Of a DNA stretch of 34,164 bases, positions 11,252-23,500 are shown piece by piece. The notes under the pieces are model-generated. The model was not told the DNA's origin and searched no databases. It worked only from the letters and a program-made list of their open reading frames with translations. Location: NCBI GenBank assembly GCA_033296885.1, contig MU864081.1, forward strand, positions 1 to 34,164, read 5' to 3'. A program made the translations under genes and the position numbers. The number at the start of each line of letters is the position of its first letter. The first letter of the stretch is position 1. The stretch is from Triangularia verruculosa (taxonomy: Eukaryota; Ascomycota; Sordariomycetes; Sordariales; Podosporaceae).

Positions 11252-13798
11252 GAGCCGAGAGCTGTGTCAAGAAGAAGCCAGTCACACGAGTGAGATATCC
11301 TCACCACCTCATCGATGGGACAAGCTGAGCAGCCACAGTGCTTCAATCGACATTCGTGAACCGACCCTAGGGCACCGGAATTACTTTCCAGAGATGGGAC
11401 AGATGGCATATATTATATAATTATCCTGTCGAGGGACATCAAACCAAGATCAGATACCTAGGTATACACAAATCGCATCGTCCTGTCACAACATGACTGT
11501 TCCTGGGCACCTATTATATACATACGGATCCATCGCATCACACGTTACACGTAGGACACTCATTACACACAGCCGCCAGATATACGAGTTGAAACCAATC
11601 CGTATTTGCTAAATTCGACATAAGACCAAATGCTGGGTATGCGCAAACATGACAAAAAGCGAACACAGAGATTAGATATCTTCACCCACAACATAAATTG
11701 ACATGATAAGCGTAAAACAAGATCAGATGACCACCCACTCCGTCTTGAAATCCCATTCTTTTTTGTTCTTGACCCCAATTGTGCGACGTAAAACATGTTC
11801 AAGGTATACCAAATAGACGTGCAATGCCCCCAGACCAAAACGTGCTGCTAAGATCAAAGAGATAAACGATAATACTTAAAAAATTGCAATGAATACAAAA
11901 CTAAAGATAACAGGAACAAAAAGCCCAGTCGCTATCGAGATTGGTTAGACAAGATCCTCAAACAGATCGAGAATGGACAAGTGTGAGAGAAGACAAGACA
12001 AGGGTAATAACTAACAGTAACATGACGCGCCATATATCAAGCCGTCCAGGTCCGGTCAGATAGTTTCGAAAGTCCAGGTAAATCCAATGGCAAACGGGTC
12101 CAATGACGAGTCCTCGGGTCCGTGGCAAGCCCTGGTTGAGCGATGCTGAATCCAATGGCAGTTTTGATGAAGTTGAGCATTCGACATACTCATCCTGACC
12201 ATGAAGCCAAAAGGTTGATGAATAACATGTAAATAAATCAATGATGAACTTAAAGCGGTGGTATTAGGCCGAGTAATGATGGTTGTAGATGTTGATCTTG
12301 CCTGAATGCCGAAGGCTGCAGTATGCCATCCGGGGAAAGGCTGTTGTTACCCCAGTGTTGCTCCTCTCAAGTCAAGTGGCATTTGAAAAGTCGTCGCAAG
12401 TCCAGGGCTAATGAGGACCGACACGTACATCGCAGTAAAGAAAAGAGCCCGAGCGGCGCGGAGAATTCCAGTGACCTGGCCTTACCATGCATGATGTTCA
12501 AGTCTGTGACAGTGAGGGAGGCCTCATCCTGAGATGGTCCATAACGGTGATGTTGAGTGAGCTCCGTGCTCCCAGAACCCGGCTGGGCCTGTCCAGAATC
12601 CAGAGGCAGGACACTACATGGTCAAATGAGTGTCCATGCTAAGAAGAAGCTTTTTGTTGAAAGGAATCCAGGTAATCCAGAGAAGGGTCGAGAGATCCTT
12701 AGTCCATGGCTTGTGTGAAAGATCCAGTTGGGAGAACAGAGTCGCCGAGAGAAGTGATATCCAGTTTGGCCAGAGAAAAAAGTAAGGCTCCATAGTTCCT
12801 GAGTGGTGTCCAAGGTCATCAATCATCTGCGCTGCGTTAGTTGAATCAAACTCAAAAACTCACTTCAACCGCCCAAGGCGAAGACCGTGGGTGGGAAATG
12901 GTGTAGCTCATTTGTGATCCGAGGGAGTTCATCAGATATATACACTCTTTCAAGCGTTCACTCACCTCGCTGTCCGGCCGTAGCCGTGACCTCTGGTTGA
13001 TGTCAGAGGCGGATTCGCGGTTGAAAACCGGGATGTCAGCAAGAGCGACTCACTCCTAGGCATGCAAAGAGAGTTCACAGCCAGAGGCAAAACGCAACAA
13101 AGGAAGAAGCAGTCCTGACAGCCGATCCGGACAGCGAGGGACGAAGCATCCACAACCGTAGTAAAGATGTCCCTAGACTCATCGTCGTTCTCTTTTTCCC
13201 TAGGCAGCAATTTGTGTCTCCCCTATATGGTATCAAATCGTCTCCTGTATCCTGCCCCTCGTTGTAGAAAGAAAAGAAAGTATGAAAATAAAAATGTCAC
13301 ACGGCGGCTGCCATCCGCGAATGTTTGTTGCCAGGGGTTGCCAAAGGTCCAAGGTTGCCGGCCGGCAAGGGATGATCCAGTTGGGGCGAAGGTGGGTTTG
13401 ACAAGTCGGAAAGGTCCAGAATAGTGGCCAGTGGAACATATGGTCGAAGACCCGCATCGAGGGTGTGTCGAGAAATCATGAACCAAACAAGAGTGAGTTG
13501 ACAGAGATGCAACTTGCAGCTCCAAAGGTCTGTGGAAACCTTTGATCCAGGGTCTATCCGTGGTGCCTGATTGTCAAAAGGCAGGTTGCATAGGCAGCCG
13601 AGTCCAGAAAGCGTAAAGAAAGTAAGAAAAACAAACAGTGAGCTAGTCCCAGCCCAAGACATTAGCAGGCATTAACATAATAGCGGTTTCAATCAGACGC
13701 TCGGGACTCGACATGCCAAGGACGTTTTGACGTTTTGACGCGGGCAGGTGATTAACGCGTGGCATTGCGTGGGTGAGAAGCCTGTGGTCGTCCGATAA
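11252..13798. other. Intergenic: 3' side of the RfeG-like gene, no supported gene
   Basis: About 2.5 kb downstream (minus sense) of the RfeG-like stop. The 3' untranslated region of that gene presumably begins at 13798. Open frames are short. One at 13297-13662 (minus) starts with a hydrophobic, signal-peptide-like segment (MSWAGTSSLFVFLTFF) but has no further support. The palindrome ATACCTAGGTAT is at 11454-11465. No RNA gene or transposon recognised. Confidence 0.45.
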
Positions 13799-15284
13799 TT
13801 AGCGACGATGGTGCCTGTTCCGGTCTCCGTGTCTGTCATCGCGTTCCGCCTCTGAGCGGCGAGCTCTGTGCTCTCGATGATCACGTTCTCGGTCTCTTGG
13901 CTCTGAATCGCGGTCCCGTCTTCCACCGGACGGCCCTGCATTCGATAATTGTGTGGGCGTGGAACTGGTGGGAGGAACGGTGGTGTTGGGGATTACTGGG
14001 CTATTGTGGTCCTCATACGGAGGCTGGTCCGGGGCGGCTGGGTAGCCTTGCCGTTGCGCTGTACCTGCAGGAGAGCCTAAATCATCAGACGAAGCCTCGG
14101 GTGGGTTTGTGATTGTTGTTGTATTATACGCACCGCGGCCATAGAGAGGATCGACTGGGAAGGCCTGGCTGGCCGGGATCCCGGCAGGAGGGGGGTAGCC
14201 ATATGGGTCGGTCTCTCCGAATACAGGAGGGCCTGTTGTTGGTGCGGTGAAGGCCCTCGAAGCCGGGGGGGCAGACGACGAGGTCAATGGTATTGCTGGC
14301 ATCCTTGGTGCATTGGCATATCCCGGGGCGGTCTGGTAATTGGATCCATGGATGAAAGCAGGATCCTGGGCAAATTGTCCTTGGATTGGCGGAGGAGGGG
14401 CCATCCCAGCATATCTGTCACCACCCTGGGGTCCTGGGGAGTACTGGGTTGGCGGAGCATTGGGCGGATATCCTCCGTAGGGCTGCGTCTGGTATTGAGC
14501 AGGAGGAGCAGCTGGATGAACCTGCGGTGGGTAAGCAGCCTGGGGGTATCCAGCAGGAGGCGCTCCAGGGTACGGCTGACCACCGTAGCCGGGGGCCTTG
14601 GCCGGCGGAGGACCCTGTGGATAGTCAATGTCCATGGCAGAGGCGCCGTACGAGGCTTCGTACTCCTGTTCCCGCTGGCGGTTTTTCCACGCGCTGTAGT
14701 CAGATTGCCCGCGAGTCTGCTCGCGAGGGCCTAATGGCGAGTTAGAGCTTCTCACATAAACGCCATTCGAGTGGCTGGAGTGTGTTGTACCTCCAGCGCC
14801 GCCGCCCGAAGACCTGGACGCTGCGCGTCGCTCCTGCTCCCACCGAGCGGAGTCGGCCTTGAGATCTTGAATCATGGCCTGCCAAGGAGAGAGAATTTAG
14901 CCCCATGTTCGCCATCAAAACGGCTGCCATTGAGGAGGAAAAGGGGCACTCACCGATGTCAAATTTCGGTATGCTGTGATGAAATAACCTTGCGTGACAC
15001 GTCCGTCTGGGGACTAAAGCAGACAAACAAGACTTGGTAAGCAAAACTGCACATCCCAGCCTTCTTCTCGAAGGGAGCATTGTGGCGGAAGGACAGGAGC
15101 AGGACCATACCTCGTAGGTTCCAGGGCGCACCAACGCATCGTTTCCCAGGTATCTGCAGATGTCTGATGTGATAACCTCACGATCGATGCCATCACGGGG
15201 AACAAAGTATTCGTTTTGGCGCTGGGCTGCGGGCGGTACTGGTGGCTGGCCACCGCCGCCTCTGTTGCTTGGTCTTCCCGCCAT
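13799..15284 (-). CDS. rfeG: RfeG-like fungal putative transcription factor
   Basis: A three-exon gene on the minus strand: 15284-15111, 15013-14954 and 14878-13799, giving 437 aa. Introns of 97 and 75 nt have GTATGG...TTTAG and GTGAGT...GCAG ends, and both fall between codons. The N-terminal block reads NEYFVPRDGIDREVITSDI, then RYLGNDALVRPGTYE, then YFITAYRNLTSAMIQDLKAD. This is the conserved region of ascomycete proteins annotated as transcription factor RfeG; the name is from memory of genome annotations and I know no firm biochemical role. Residues about 165-330 are Pro/Gly/Gln/Tyr-rich and surely disordered. The last 40 residues are Arg/Asp/Glu/His-rich (RDRDSEPRDRERDHREHRAR), resembling RD/RE tails of RNA-processing factors, so an RNA-linked role is an alternative. 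A CT-rich leader lies upstream. Confidence 0.75.
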
Positions 15285-18200
15285 TGTGGAAGCTGGTGTG
15301 TGTGCGCGCGTCTAAACGTTTGCTGCTAGCAAAGTGTCTCTCCCCCGCCCAAGAAAACCCAATCCAAGCGATGATGGTTTGAAGAATCGAGAAACCAGAT
15401 GTGTCGCGTGGTGGTGAAGTGGAACTGCAACTGCGGAATTGGGGGAAGAAATCCGGGCGTCGCGGCAAGGCAGCAAGAAAACAGAATAGGAGAATGAGAG
15501 AACGAGGGCCAGAGGGTGGGAGAAGGCGGGCGGTGGGTGAAGAAATGGACAGTGGACAGCCTGGAAGGGTGGCAGTGGATGGAAGGCACCTGGCGCTTGG
15601 GGTTGGGTTGTCAGAGTGGGTCTCGCAGCGGCGATGGTGACTGGCGGCCTGCAACGGCACCTAGTGGGTTTTCTCCAGCAAATTTCCCCCCCGGCCCCTT
15701 GCCTCCGTTGGGCAGTAGCTGGCTGCCAGACAAGGCTCAAACGGCAGCACCCAGTTGGCTGGAAAGTCAGCGGTCCGAACGGAGACGGCGAGAACCAGAC
15801 GGTGCCAGGGGACCGAGAGGCACGAGAGGGGAGACAAGCAGGGTGAGCCAGGGAACCCAGACGTTCTGGTGCGGTGGCAAGCAGGCGCACGCAGCCAAAC
15901 AAGAGAGGCCAAGAACACCTGCAGCGCTGTCCTCTGCCATCCAATAGCAATCCCCCTCTCTCTCTCTCTCTGGCAAGAGGACCGGAAGGGTTGCACCGTC
16001 AAATGGGGATCCCGCTACCGTTCAGATGACGGGCCTGAGGTTGAATCGCTTGCCGCCGCAGATAACTGACAGGATAACGGTACTGGGGACGGATGACATC
16101 GTGTTGTCTGACTTGTCACCCTATCGGCCTCCGTTCTGCCCAACATACAGCACACATCACACAGAGTACATGAAAAAACAGGTACCATGTTACCTTATCG
16201 TTGCCTTGTCCCAGTCAAGCACCTTGAGCTCAGCGCAGCGCAGCAAAGAACAGCCTGTCAGGTGAGGCACGCCGAGGCCAATCGCAGAATGCGTGCTTTT
16301 GGGAGTGACGATATGTGGTCTCCGGTGGTCTTGCGGAGGCGTGGGAGTGTGTGGTTGGCTCCCGTAACCAGCACCTAGTGGATTGCCTGCGTTCGCAGTT
16401 TGCAGGCTGCAGCATGGCATTTCCCATGCCTCAGCATCCGGCAAGAGTGCGGCGGATCATGGTAACGGAGAGGGTTCGTCTTTGGAACCGGTGTCTGGAA
16501 AAGGTCTCGGTTAAGAGAGGAGTCGTCTGTAGATGGTAAGCAAAGAGCCCTGTCTGTATGGGGTCGCTCTGCGTTGACGACGACTCTTCCTGCGACCGCT
16601 GCAGAAGCGGGGGCATTTCTGACCCGGCATTGCATCCAGCCCTCTCCTTTTTTCTTTCATCTTTGTGGGAAAATAGAAAGTAGCTAGACCCGTGTAACAT
16701 AGAGCTGTATGTGCGACGGAGACGAGGCTTCTTTTGGGCATGTTGCTGGTGTGAATCGGTTGCCCAAACGGTTCGGGCTCTCGTTGCAAGGCCTCTGATT
16801 GGGCCTCGCTCAGTGTCAAAAACGCCAGATGAAGGGGATGTGCGGGTTTCCATGCCAATCGTAAGGTGACAGCCAGCAGTTGTTACAACGGTACTGGAAA
16901 GAGAACCGAAGGAAGAGGCCGGCTTGGTTGCTGTCTCTCCATCTACCACACTCACGCGCACGAAAAAAAATAAAAAAAAAAAATGGCAACTTTTTAGTCG
17001 GAAGCCTGAAGTGTGCCTGATCAGATACAAGTGGCGAACTAGACAAATTCCTCAAATCATATGGTAGTGTGAATGTGTCTTCTCAGTTGACATCCATTTT
17101 GTTTTCTTGGGCCGTGCGCAACGTGGGCAGGTGCAGCATCTACTATCGTCGGGAGACGAGAGGCTTGATGCATAGAAATGTCTCATCTACTCACAGAGAA
17201 GCATCTATCCCCATTCCCACCCCACTGTCATACATCCCGACGTTATCTGATGGAAATGAAGGTATACATGTGGATGACGATGGATACCCTGGTGCGTGGT
17301 TGACAACGTGGTCTTTGATGGCGACGTACAACTACCTTTTACCTACCCAGGAGGATCCTCACCTGTCAAACCTACAGACCGGAAGACGACGACGGCGGCA
17401 TCATCATTGCATCGGACTAGTGGAACCTGCGTGAGCGAGGGCGTACGTAAAATCCTGCATCGGTAGGTACGCAGCTGCCGTGTTCGAAACGAGCAACAAA
17501 AGCCAGATTGGGGGGAAAGGGTCAGAGTCTGGCGAGCTTTCTGGCCTCGTCGGGTATCAATGCGTGAGCCCAAAGGCCCAACCTCGCCCGCATGAAGAAA
17601 ATATGGGGGCGCACCGTGGGACCAACCAATCATCAACTCCGACTGTTCCCAAGTGATGAAGTGGTGGACGACAAAGTAACCATTGCTTCGCGGAGACTAA
17701 TTCCTGTCAGTTCGAAAATTTCCAGCTTCTCAAACACCCAAGAGCGTATGGACAGCTACCAAACGAGGCTCTGACGTTGTATGACGAAGAGCGAAGAATG
17801 GTGATAGAAGCGCCTATCCGCAACCAGAGACATGTGTGAGCTGGTCATGGCATCAAAACTGCATGAGACCCTATCAGTCCTCTCCAACGACCCATTCCCT
17901 TCGCCCGGGATGCGGTGTATGCTTCCCAAAGGGGTCTGCGTCTCGGAGGATGAACGTGCATTTTTCAACAACGTCACGATAGGAGTCTCGTGCGGGATGG
18001 GCGGCAAAAGCAACCGTTCTCTGCTGAGTGAAGGTGGTTCACGGAAGCACCCCGCCCCCGTCCTCCCACCGAGCCGCGACGGGCCTCTTCCCGTTCCTTG
18101 CAAGAGGTGCTTCACATGCCGACTATTAGGGTCGGACGGCATCCGGTGATTGGCCCGAGAATCGCCGCAATCCGACGACCGGTTGCAGTCTCTCCGATGA

Positions 18201-18443
18201 CTGACATGTTGCCCAGGTTATATGACGAACAGGAAGCCATCCACCGGGAAACAGAAATGCATGCCCCCCTTTGATTCCCCATTCTCTCGAGCCAGCTGCC
18301 ATAATAGGCTGCGTGCTGTATGTATTCAGTATGCTGTTGGTCCTGCCATGTAGTAGGCTTCGCCCACGTAGTCGTTCATCTTGCAGGTATTTATCGATGC
18401 ACGCTCGCCTCGACACTGCATAAACCCGCTCGAATCATCATGA
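15285..18443. other. Intergenic: RfeG-like promoter/leader and polymerase eta 3' side
   Basis: The segment 15290-16000 is pyrimidine-rich in the minus sense and open in several frames (up to 212 codons). This fits a long 5' leader and promoter of the RfeG-like gene; a (CT)n run is at 15956-15971. From 16000 to 18443 composition is mixed, with overlapping frames on both strands and none with consistent coding character. The part next to 18443 should be the 3' untranslated region of the polymerase eta gene. No RNA gene or transposon seen. Confidence 0.5.
15956..15971. repeat. (CT)n microsatellite
   Basis: A short CT dinucleotide run (CTCTCTCTCTCTCTCT) about 670 bp upstream of the RfeG-like start codon. 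CT-rich blocks are common in fungal promoters and leaders; nothing more can be said. Confidence 0.6.
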
Positions 18444-20568
18444 TCAGCCAAACTTCAACTTGCTTTGACCGCGCTCCGGCTTCTTCTTTGCTTTCCCGGT
18501 TGACTTCTTTGGCCCCGACGCGGATGCGGATGCAGACCCTTTCTGACTGCCGACGCGTGGGTTGCTTGCTGCGGCCGAAGCTTGTCGGTTGGCGAATGCC
18601 TGACTGACACGTTCCTCCTCCTGGAGGTCTTTTGCAAAATGCCAATCCAGGTGGCTCTGGAGCTCCTCCGTGCTCTCCAGGTTTGCGTCGCATCGAGAAC
18701 AGGCGTGGGTCATGATTGGAGACCGTCTAGAACCGGCTTGGGCCTCCTCTGGTAAAGGTTCTTCCGACCATCCCGCGCCTGATGCTACATATGTCTTCGA
18801 GGTGCCCAACGTTGTTTCACCGCCATTCTTCCTCACGAGGTCGTCTTCTGGGGCCGGCCGGGTGTCCTGGGACGGCTCCCGTTTCGTTAAGAAACGCTGG
18901 ATACCACCACCGCCTCCGCCATCAATACGCCGTCGCTTTGCTGCAGGCTGCTGTCGTGTGCTCACGTCGACTTCCTTGGAGGATGTGCGGGCCGATTCCG
19001 ATGACCTCAGTGCTCGTGCCTCGTCACCTTTGACAAGAAACGCGTCGATGCCCATGTTTCCCGAGACACCCTCCTCGAAGCCGGCGACGCTCAGGCTCAA
19101 GTTAGAGCATGGCCAGATATTACCCTCTTGAGTGATTTGGCGAAACAGATTCTTGGCCAGTTCGAACAAACCTTCCTCATTGAGAGTGCGTGCTGGAATC
19201 GGCCCCGAGCGCGAACGGGTTTGGTTCCCGTGACGGTGATACAAATTGATTGTCTTTGGTCTTCTCTTGTGTTCCAACACACCCTCTTCCACCAACCGAG
19301 CAAAAATATCCGCTGCGAAGATTCGGAGCCACTTTGTAGCTTGCTCGGCGTTGTTGATGTCCGGACGAAACGACTTTGCCGACAACATGGACTTGATCTG
19401 TGTGCCCGAATTAACCTCGCTCGTATCGATTCCCCTCAATGTCTCGTAAATCCACACCCCGTTCTCATGCCCAAGTTTCAGCTTCAACTGCTCAATCGGA
19501 ACCTTTAGCAAGTCCGACACAGCCTCCGTTTCAAAAGCCTGAGCTACCAGCTCACCCAACTTCCCGCCCAAATTCCGTATCTTTGTAAACTTGAATCCAC
19601 TCAGAAAGTGCCTGACCGCCCTGTTTCGAATCACAGTCTGCTGATTCGGTTTCTTGTACGCCGACCCCAACTTGCTCAGCAGCTTGTTCCTCGACACCCC
19701 CGCGGAGCAAGTATACCCCAGCTTCTCCCGGATCACCCCCCTCACGTTCCTCACAATCTCGCTCGCTACAAGGAGCGCCACGTCGTCCCAGTCCGGATCA
19801 TCAAATTCCCCATCTGCACCCTCCTCGTCGCCTCCCCCCAAGTCAACCAGAGCATCCGCCTTCCAATCCAACGCCGTCACCCCTGGCATAGGCAGCTCCT
19901 CGTTTACATCTCCATATGGCTCCGGTCCCTTCAACTCCGCAAACCTCTCCATCATCACAGCATGGACATGCGCCGTCAAGTCCAAAAACACCTCATCAAT
20001 ACTCGCCTTTTCCACCTTCTGCAAGTTGCCGCTCGGTAGGTGCTCCTTGATTATCGTCATAATCTTCCGACTCTCCAGCCGATATGGGTCGAGCGAGACC
20101 TTGTCCGTAGCGATATGCTCCGCGGCATCATCTCTATAGGCCCACTTATCGTCTCCCTCCCTCCAGGTAGCGACATGTTGCGCGATCAACCCAGGGCAGA
20201 GCTTGCGGGCTTCGGTGACGGTGCAGTGCCGGCCGATGTTAAAGGCGCGGGCTGGGTAGTTGACTGCAATTAGACCTTGCCTTGTCCCAGCTTTGTTAGC
20301 ACAATGTTATTGACAAAAGGAGGATGAGGAAGTCAAGTTACCACTGCTGCACAGCCAAGGGTTTGTCTTCGGGAATCCGAAGCCGGACCATCTCCACCTG
20401 TGCGTAGAAGCAATCCAAATCCAGGTGTGCAATCACCCTGAGTGGACAGGAGGGATTGTAAGAAGCCATCTGGTTGAAATGCCGGTAGGTAAATTGTGAC
20501 CTTTTCCGGCCGGGAGCTCCGGCGGGGGGGGAGTCCCGGTACCGGTTCCGGAACGGTGAGGAAGACAT
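18444..20568 (-). CDS. rad30: DNA polymerase eta (Rad30), Y-family translesion polymerase
   Basis: Translesion polymerase that copies past UV photoproducts. It has two exons, 20568-20342 and 20280-18444 (intron 61 nt, splitting the Trp codon of QQW|QG), giving 687 aa, in the family range. The palm motif HLDLDCFYAQVE carries metal-binding Asp50. YPARAFNIGRHCTVTEA is the nucleotide-binding finger region. KASIDEVFLDL supplies catalytic Asp171 and Glu172, and LGYTCSAGVSRNKLLSKLGS marks the thumb-side motif. A C-terminal ubiquitin-binding zinc finger has Cys603, Cys606, His619 and His623. The tail is Lys-rich and ends QSKLKFG, a shortened PCNA-box-like sequence. The ATG at 20568 is the first in frame; an internal Met at residue 34 lies just before the conserved core and is an alternative start. 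Confidence 0.95.
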
Positions 20569-23500
20569 TGTCTAATTCGGTAGCGGTCACGGTGATCGAG
20601 AAATCGAAACCGGGAGTGTTGTTGCAGACTCAAACTCGGATCGGGAGGTCATTTTCTGCCGAAGAGATGTACTGACATTTGCTCGCTCAGAAATAAAATG
20701 TGCTGATGAACAGAAAGAGTGGCTGGAAGGGCGGTATGTCGTCCGATTCGCAAGGGCAATTGTCGAAATCGACAATCGCAAGACACGCGTCAGTGAAATC
20801 GTACCCTCCCCACTGTTTGAGGGAAAGCGATGATGAAAAGTGGACAATGGCTGATGCCAAGATCTTCGGGGAAAAGTGGGACTCGTTAAGCCCCGATCTT
20901 CTGTAAGGAATTGCACAGACGGAGACCCCGTGGAGACCCCGCATTTAGGGGCTGGGTGGGCAGCTGGCGAGTGGTCATCGACAATCTGGAAGGATTCACG
21001 ATTCATCGACATCAGATGAATCTTGAATGGCTGCAGTGAGGATGAAATGCTACGCTTATCTGGACATGTTTCAATATGAGTTCGATTAGTATGGGCCTGA
21101 TGTGATCATCTTAGCTCAAAATATTCGTCCTCCCTTATCTCAACCACCTATGCAGTTTCCCCTCTTCACTCAGTCGCAACCACCACCCCCACGGGAACTT
21201 CAATAGTTCATCCCCCCCCTCAAGGTATCCCTTCTCTCCCATTTGGGAGGATCATCAGTCTTTTATGAGACTTGAGTGCAGCTCCCATTCTTCTTTAGCC
21301 GTCCGACTTCGCTGTAACATTGTTCTGAACTCGAATCTCATATCACAAATGTAGCTCGCCACGCGTTCCACTACCTACACCATGATTGTGATCACATGCG
21401 CACGCGGGTAGATGCAGGTTTAGCTACATGGTCATGGCATCTCATGCCTTCTGCACATACATATCTACACTTCAGCCGGCCACTGGCAGCACAGAACCGG
21501 TCCTTGAGGATCGGTAAGAATGGGTGGTTGCATCTCAGTCCTGCACGATAGACTCAATCCTGATGCCGAGAGACTAAATATTGCTTGAAACGATGCTCAC
21601 TTTCTATCATGCCCATGTAATGTGGTCAAGCGAGTATTGTGTTAGAGTTTAGGATGAGGCCAGTAAATAATGAGGTATATTACCTGCCGGTCAGTTGGTG
21701 CAGCTTCCGGACTGTCTCGGCCTGAAAGCTCGACAAGCCTCGCCGGTCTCCCCTTCCGCTCCCACCACAAGGAATCGATGTGTAAGTGTGTGTCCCTTTC
21801 CGAAACCCCGCGCGTGGAGTATGAGATAATTGTTGTGATGGTGTGTGATCAGCCCGGGAGGCTGCATGTGGCAGAGTTTGCCGATGTCTACCAACGTGGG
21901 TTGGATAATTCCATAGAAGCAAGAACGAAAGGCCAATGACGAGAGAATGATGAGAGTTGAGTATGAAAGCTCACCTGTTTCTGTCTTGAATATGGCGATG
22001 TTCTTGGTGGAGGATACTCACCCAGGAGTTGGAACATGGGTAAGACGGAGACTAGCTGGCTTGGAAGTTGGCTGTGGATTGGATGACAGAGGGTCACAAC
22101 CCGCTGCGTACCTATATATACAGAAAGCTAGAAGCGAACCCGACATGGATCAACCGGGATATGTGTAAAGAACTTGTGATATGGCTGTCGATAGTGTACT
22201 AACATGTGAGGCGACACAGTAAAGGCAGGCAGCGGTTGGATGCTTGCTCAACTTATAGTCAGAGAAGCCCCTAGATCTTGTCTAGATCGTATTTCCTTCC
22301 CCCTTTCCGGCGCTTTCGAGACGTCCGACCGGAATTCGCCCGTATCAATACAGGCATCACTTTAACTCTCGCTGTTCCACAAACGCCGCCAGCAACTGTT
22401 GAGCCTTATTCTCAGGTACCTACACATTGGTCTACCACTACAGGTACCACAAGCCGCCGCCACGCCGTTGAAAAACTGCCGTGAACACTTCAACCTCGTG
22501 TTGAAGCCAATGATTAGCGACAAACTCTCCATGACAGGAAAGTAGTAAGGTTGCTGATGACCACCACGACCCCCTAATACATCTTTATGCTGCTATCCCT
22601 TGTTCTTGCAATGCGTTTGACCCAACTTGAGCCGCACCCCCTCTCTCGTTCTGGCATTGCTTACGTTGCATATAACTGATGCTGCCTATCACTCGCAGAA
22701 GATGCGCCCAAACCAACCCGTACCCGACGTCCCCGCCAGCTTAAGCCGGACCCGTCTCGTCGGCCACCACCCATAGCCCAGTTTTAGCAGCCTTCATCTC
22801 AATTCGGAAGGTCATATGGTGCTGTCAAAGTACTGGTTGAGGCTCTTCTGCTTGCCTGCTGCCCACCGCTCTTTTGTGTCGAGACTTGAGCCATGACATC
22901 ATGCTGGAAGCCTCGCTGCTGACGGCCGGATGAAGATTGGGACGGGTGGCCTGAGGTGTGATCTAGGGCCTACATTCTAGAAAGGCTGCGTATGGTCTCC
23001 TCCACTCATATGGATGATGGTTGAGTCCCTCCGCGATCGGCGATTTGGCTCGGATATCGAATCCACCTCAGCTATCCCTGATGATGCCTCCCTCTCCGAG
23101 CCCTTCTGGTCTGCCGCCCTTTGCCCAGACGGTGATTTCCGAGAGCGGCGGGAATCCATATCTGTGGGCACGAAGGTGCAGGGCATTCTGGTCATGCCTC
23201 CTGTGACCGCTCTGTCGATAGTCTTGGGAAGATGTGCAGATAACTCGTAGGCTAGTGGGGAGAGTGTGAGCATTAGCCCAACTTCGTTTGCCCTCGTCTA
23301 TCCGGGAAGAGGCGGAGCGCTGATAGCTACTATCGCATGTCTTTCTACTGCGCCCCCGAAGATTACACGTTCTTGTGTATTCTTGAATGAATCAAAATTG
23401 GTTTTCTTTGCCGCCTGGTTGGTGAAGCTCGCTGCTGTTCTAGAAACAAGAGCAGGCGAGGCTGCCAGATGGCGGGTGACATTGATGAAGATTCTGCACC

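Noticed and set aside
13297..13662. 121-codon minus frame with a signal-peptide-like start
   Set aside because: Only the hydrophobic start is suggestive; the remainder has no cysteine pattern, bias or domain, and it lies in the likely 3' region of the RfeG-like gene.
15312..15950. 212-codon minus-strand frame upstream of the RfeG-like start
   Set aside because: Pyrimidine-rich and open in several overlapping frames on both strands; Pro/Ser/Leu/Arg composition reflects base bias. Best read as leader/promoter.
20785..20790. ACGCGT (MluI cell-cycle box) upstream of polymerase eta
   Set aside because: The same hexamer occurs at several other places in the window, including inside coding sequence, at about the frequency expected by chance.
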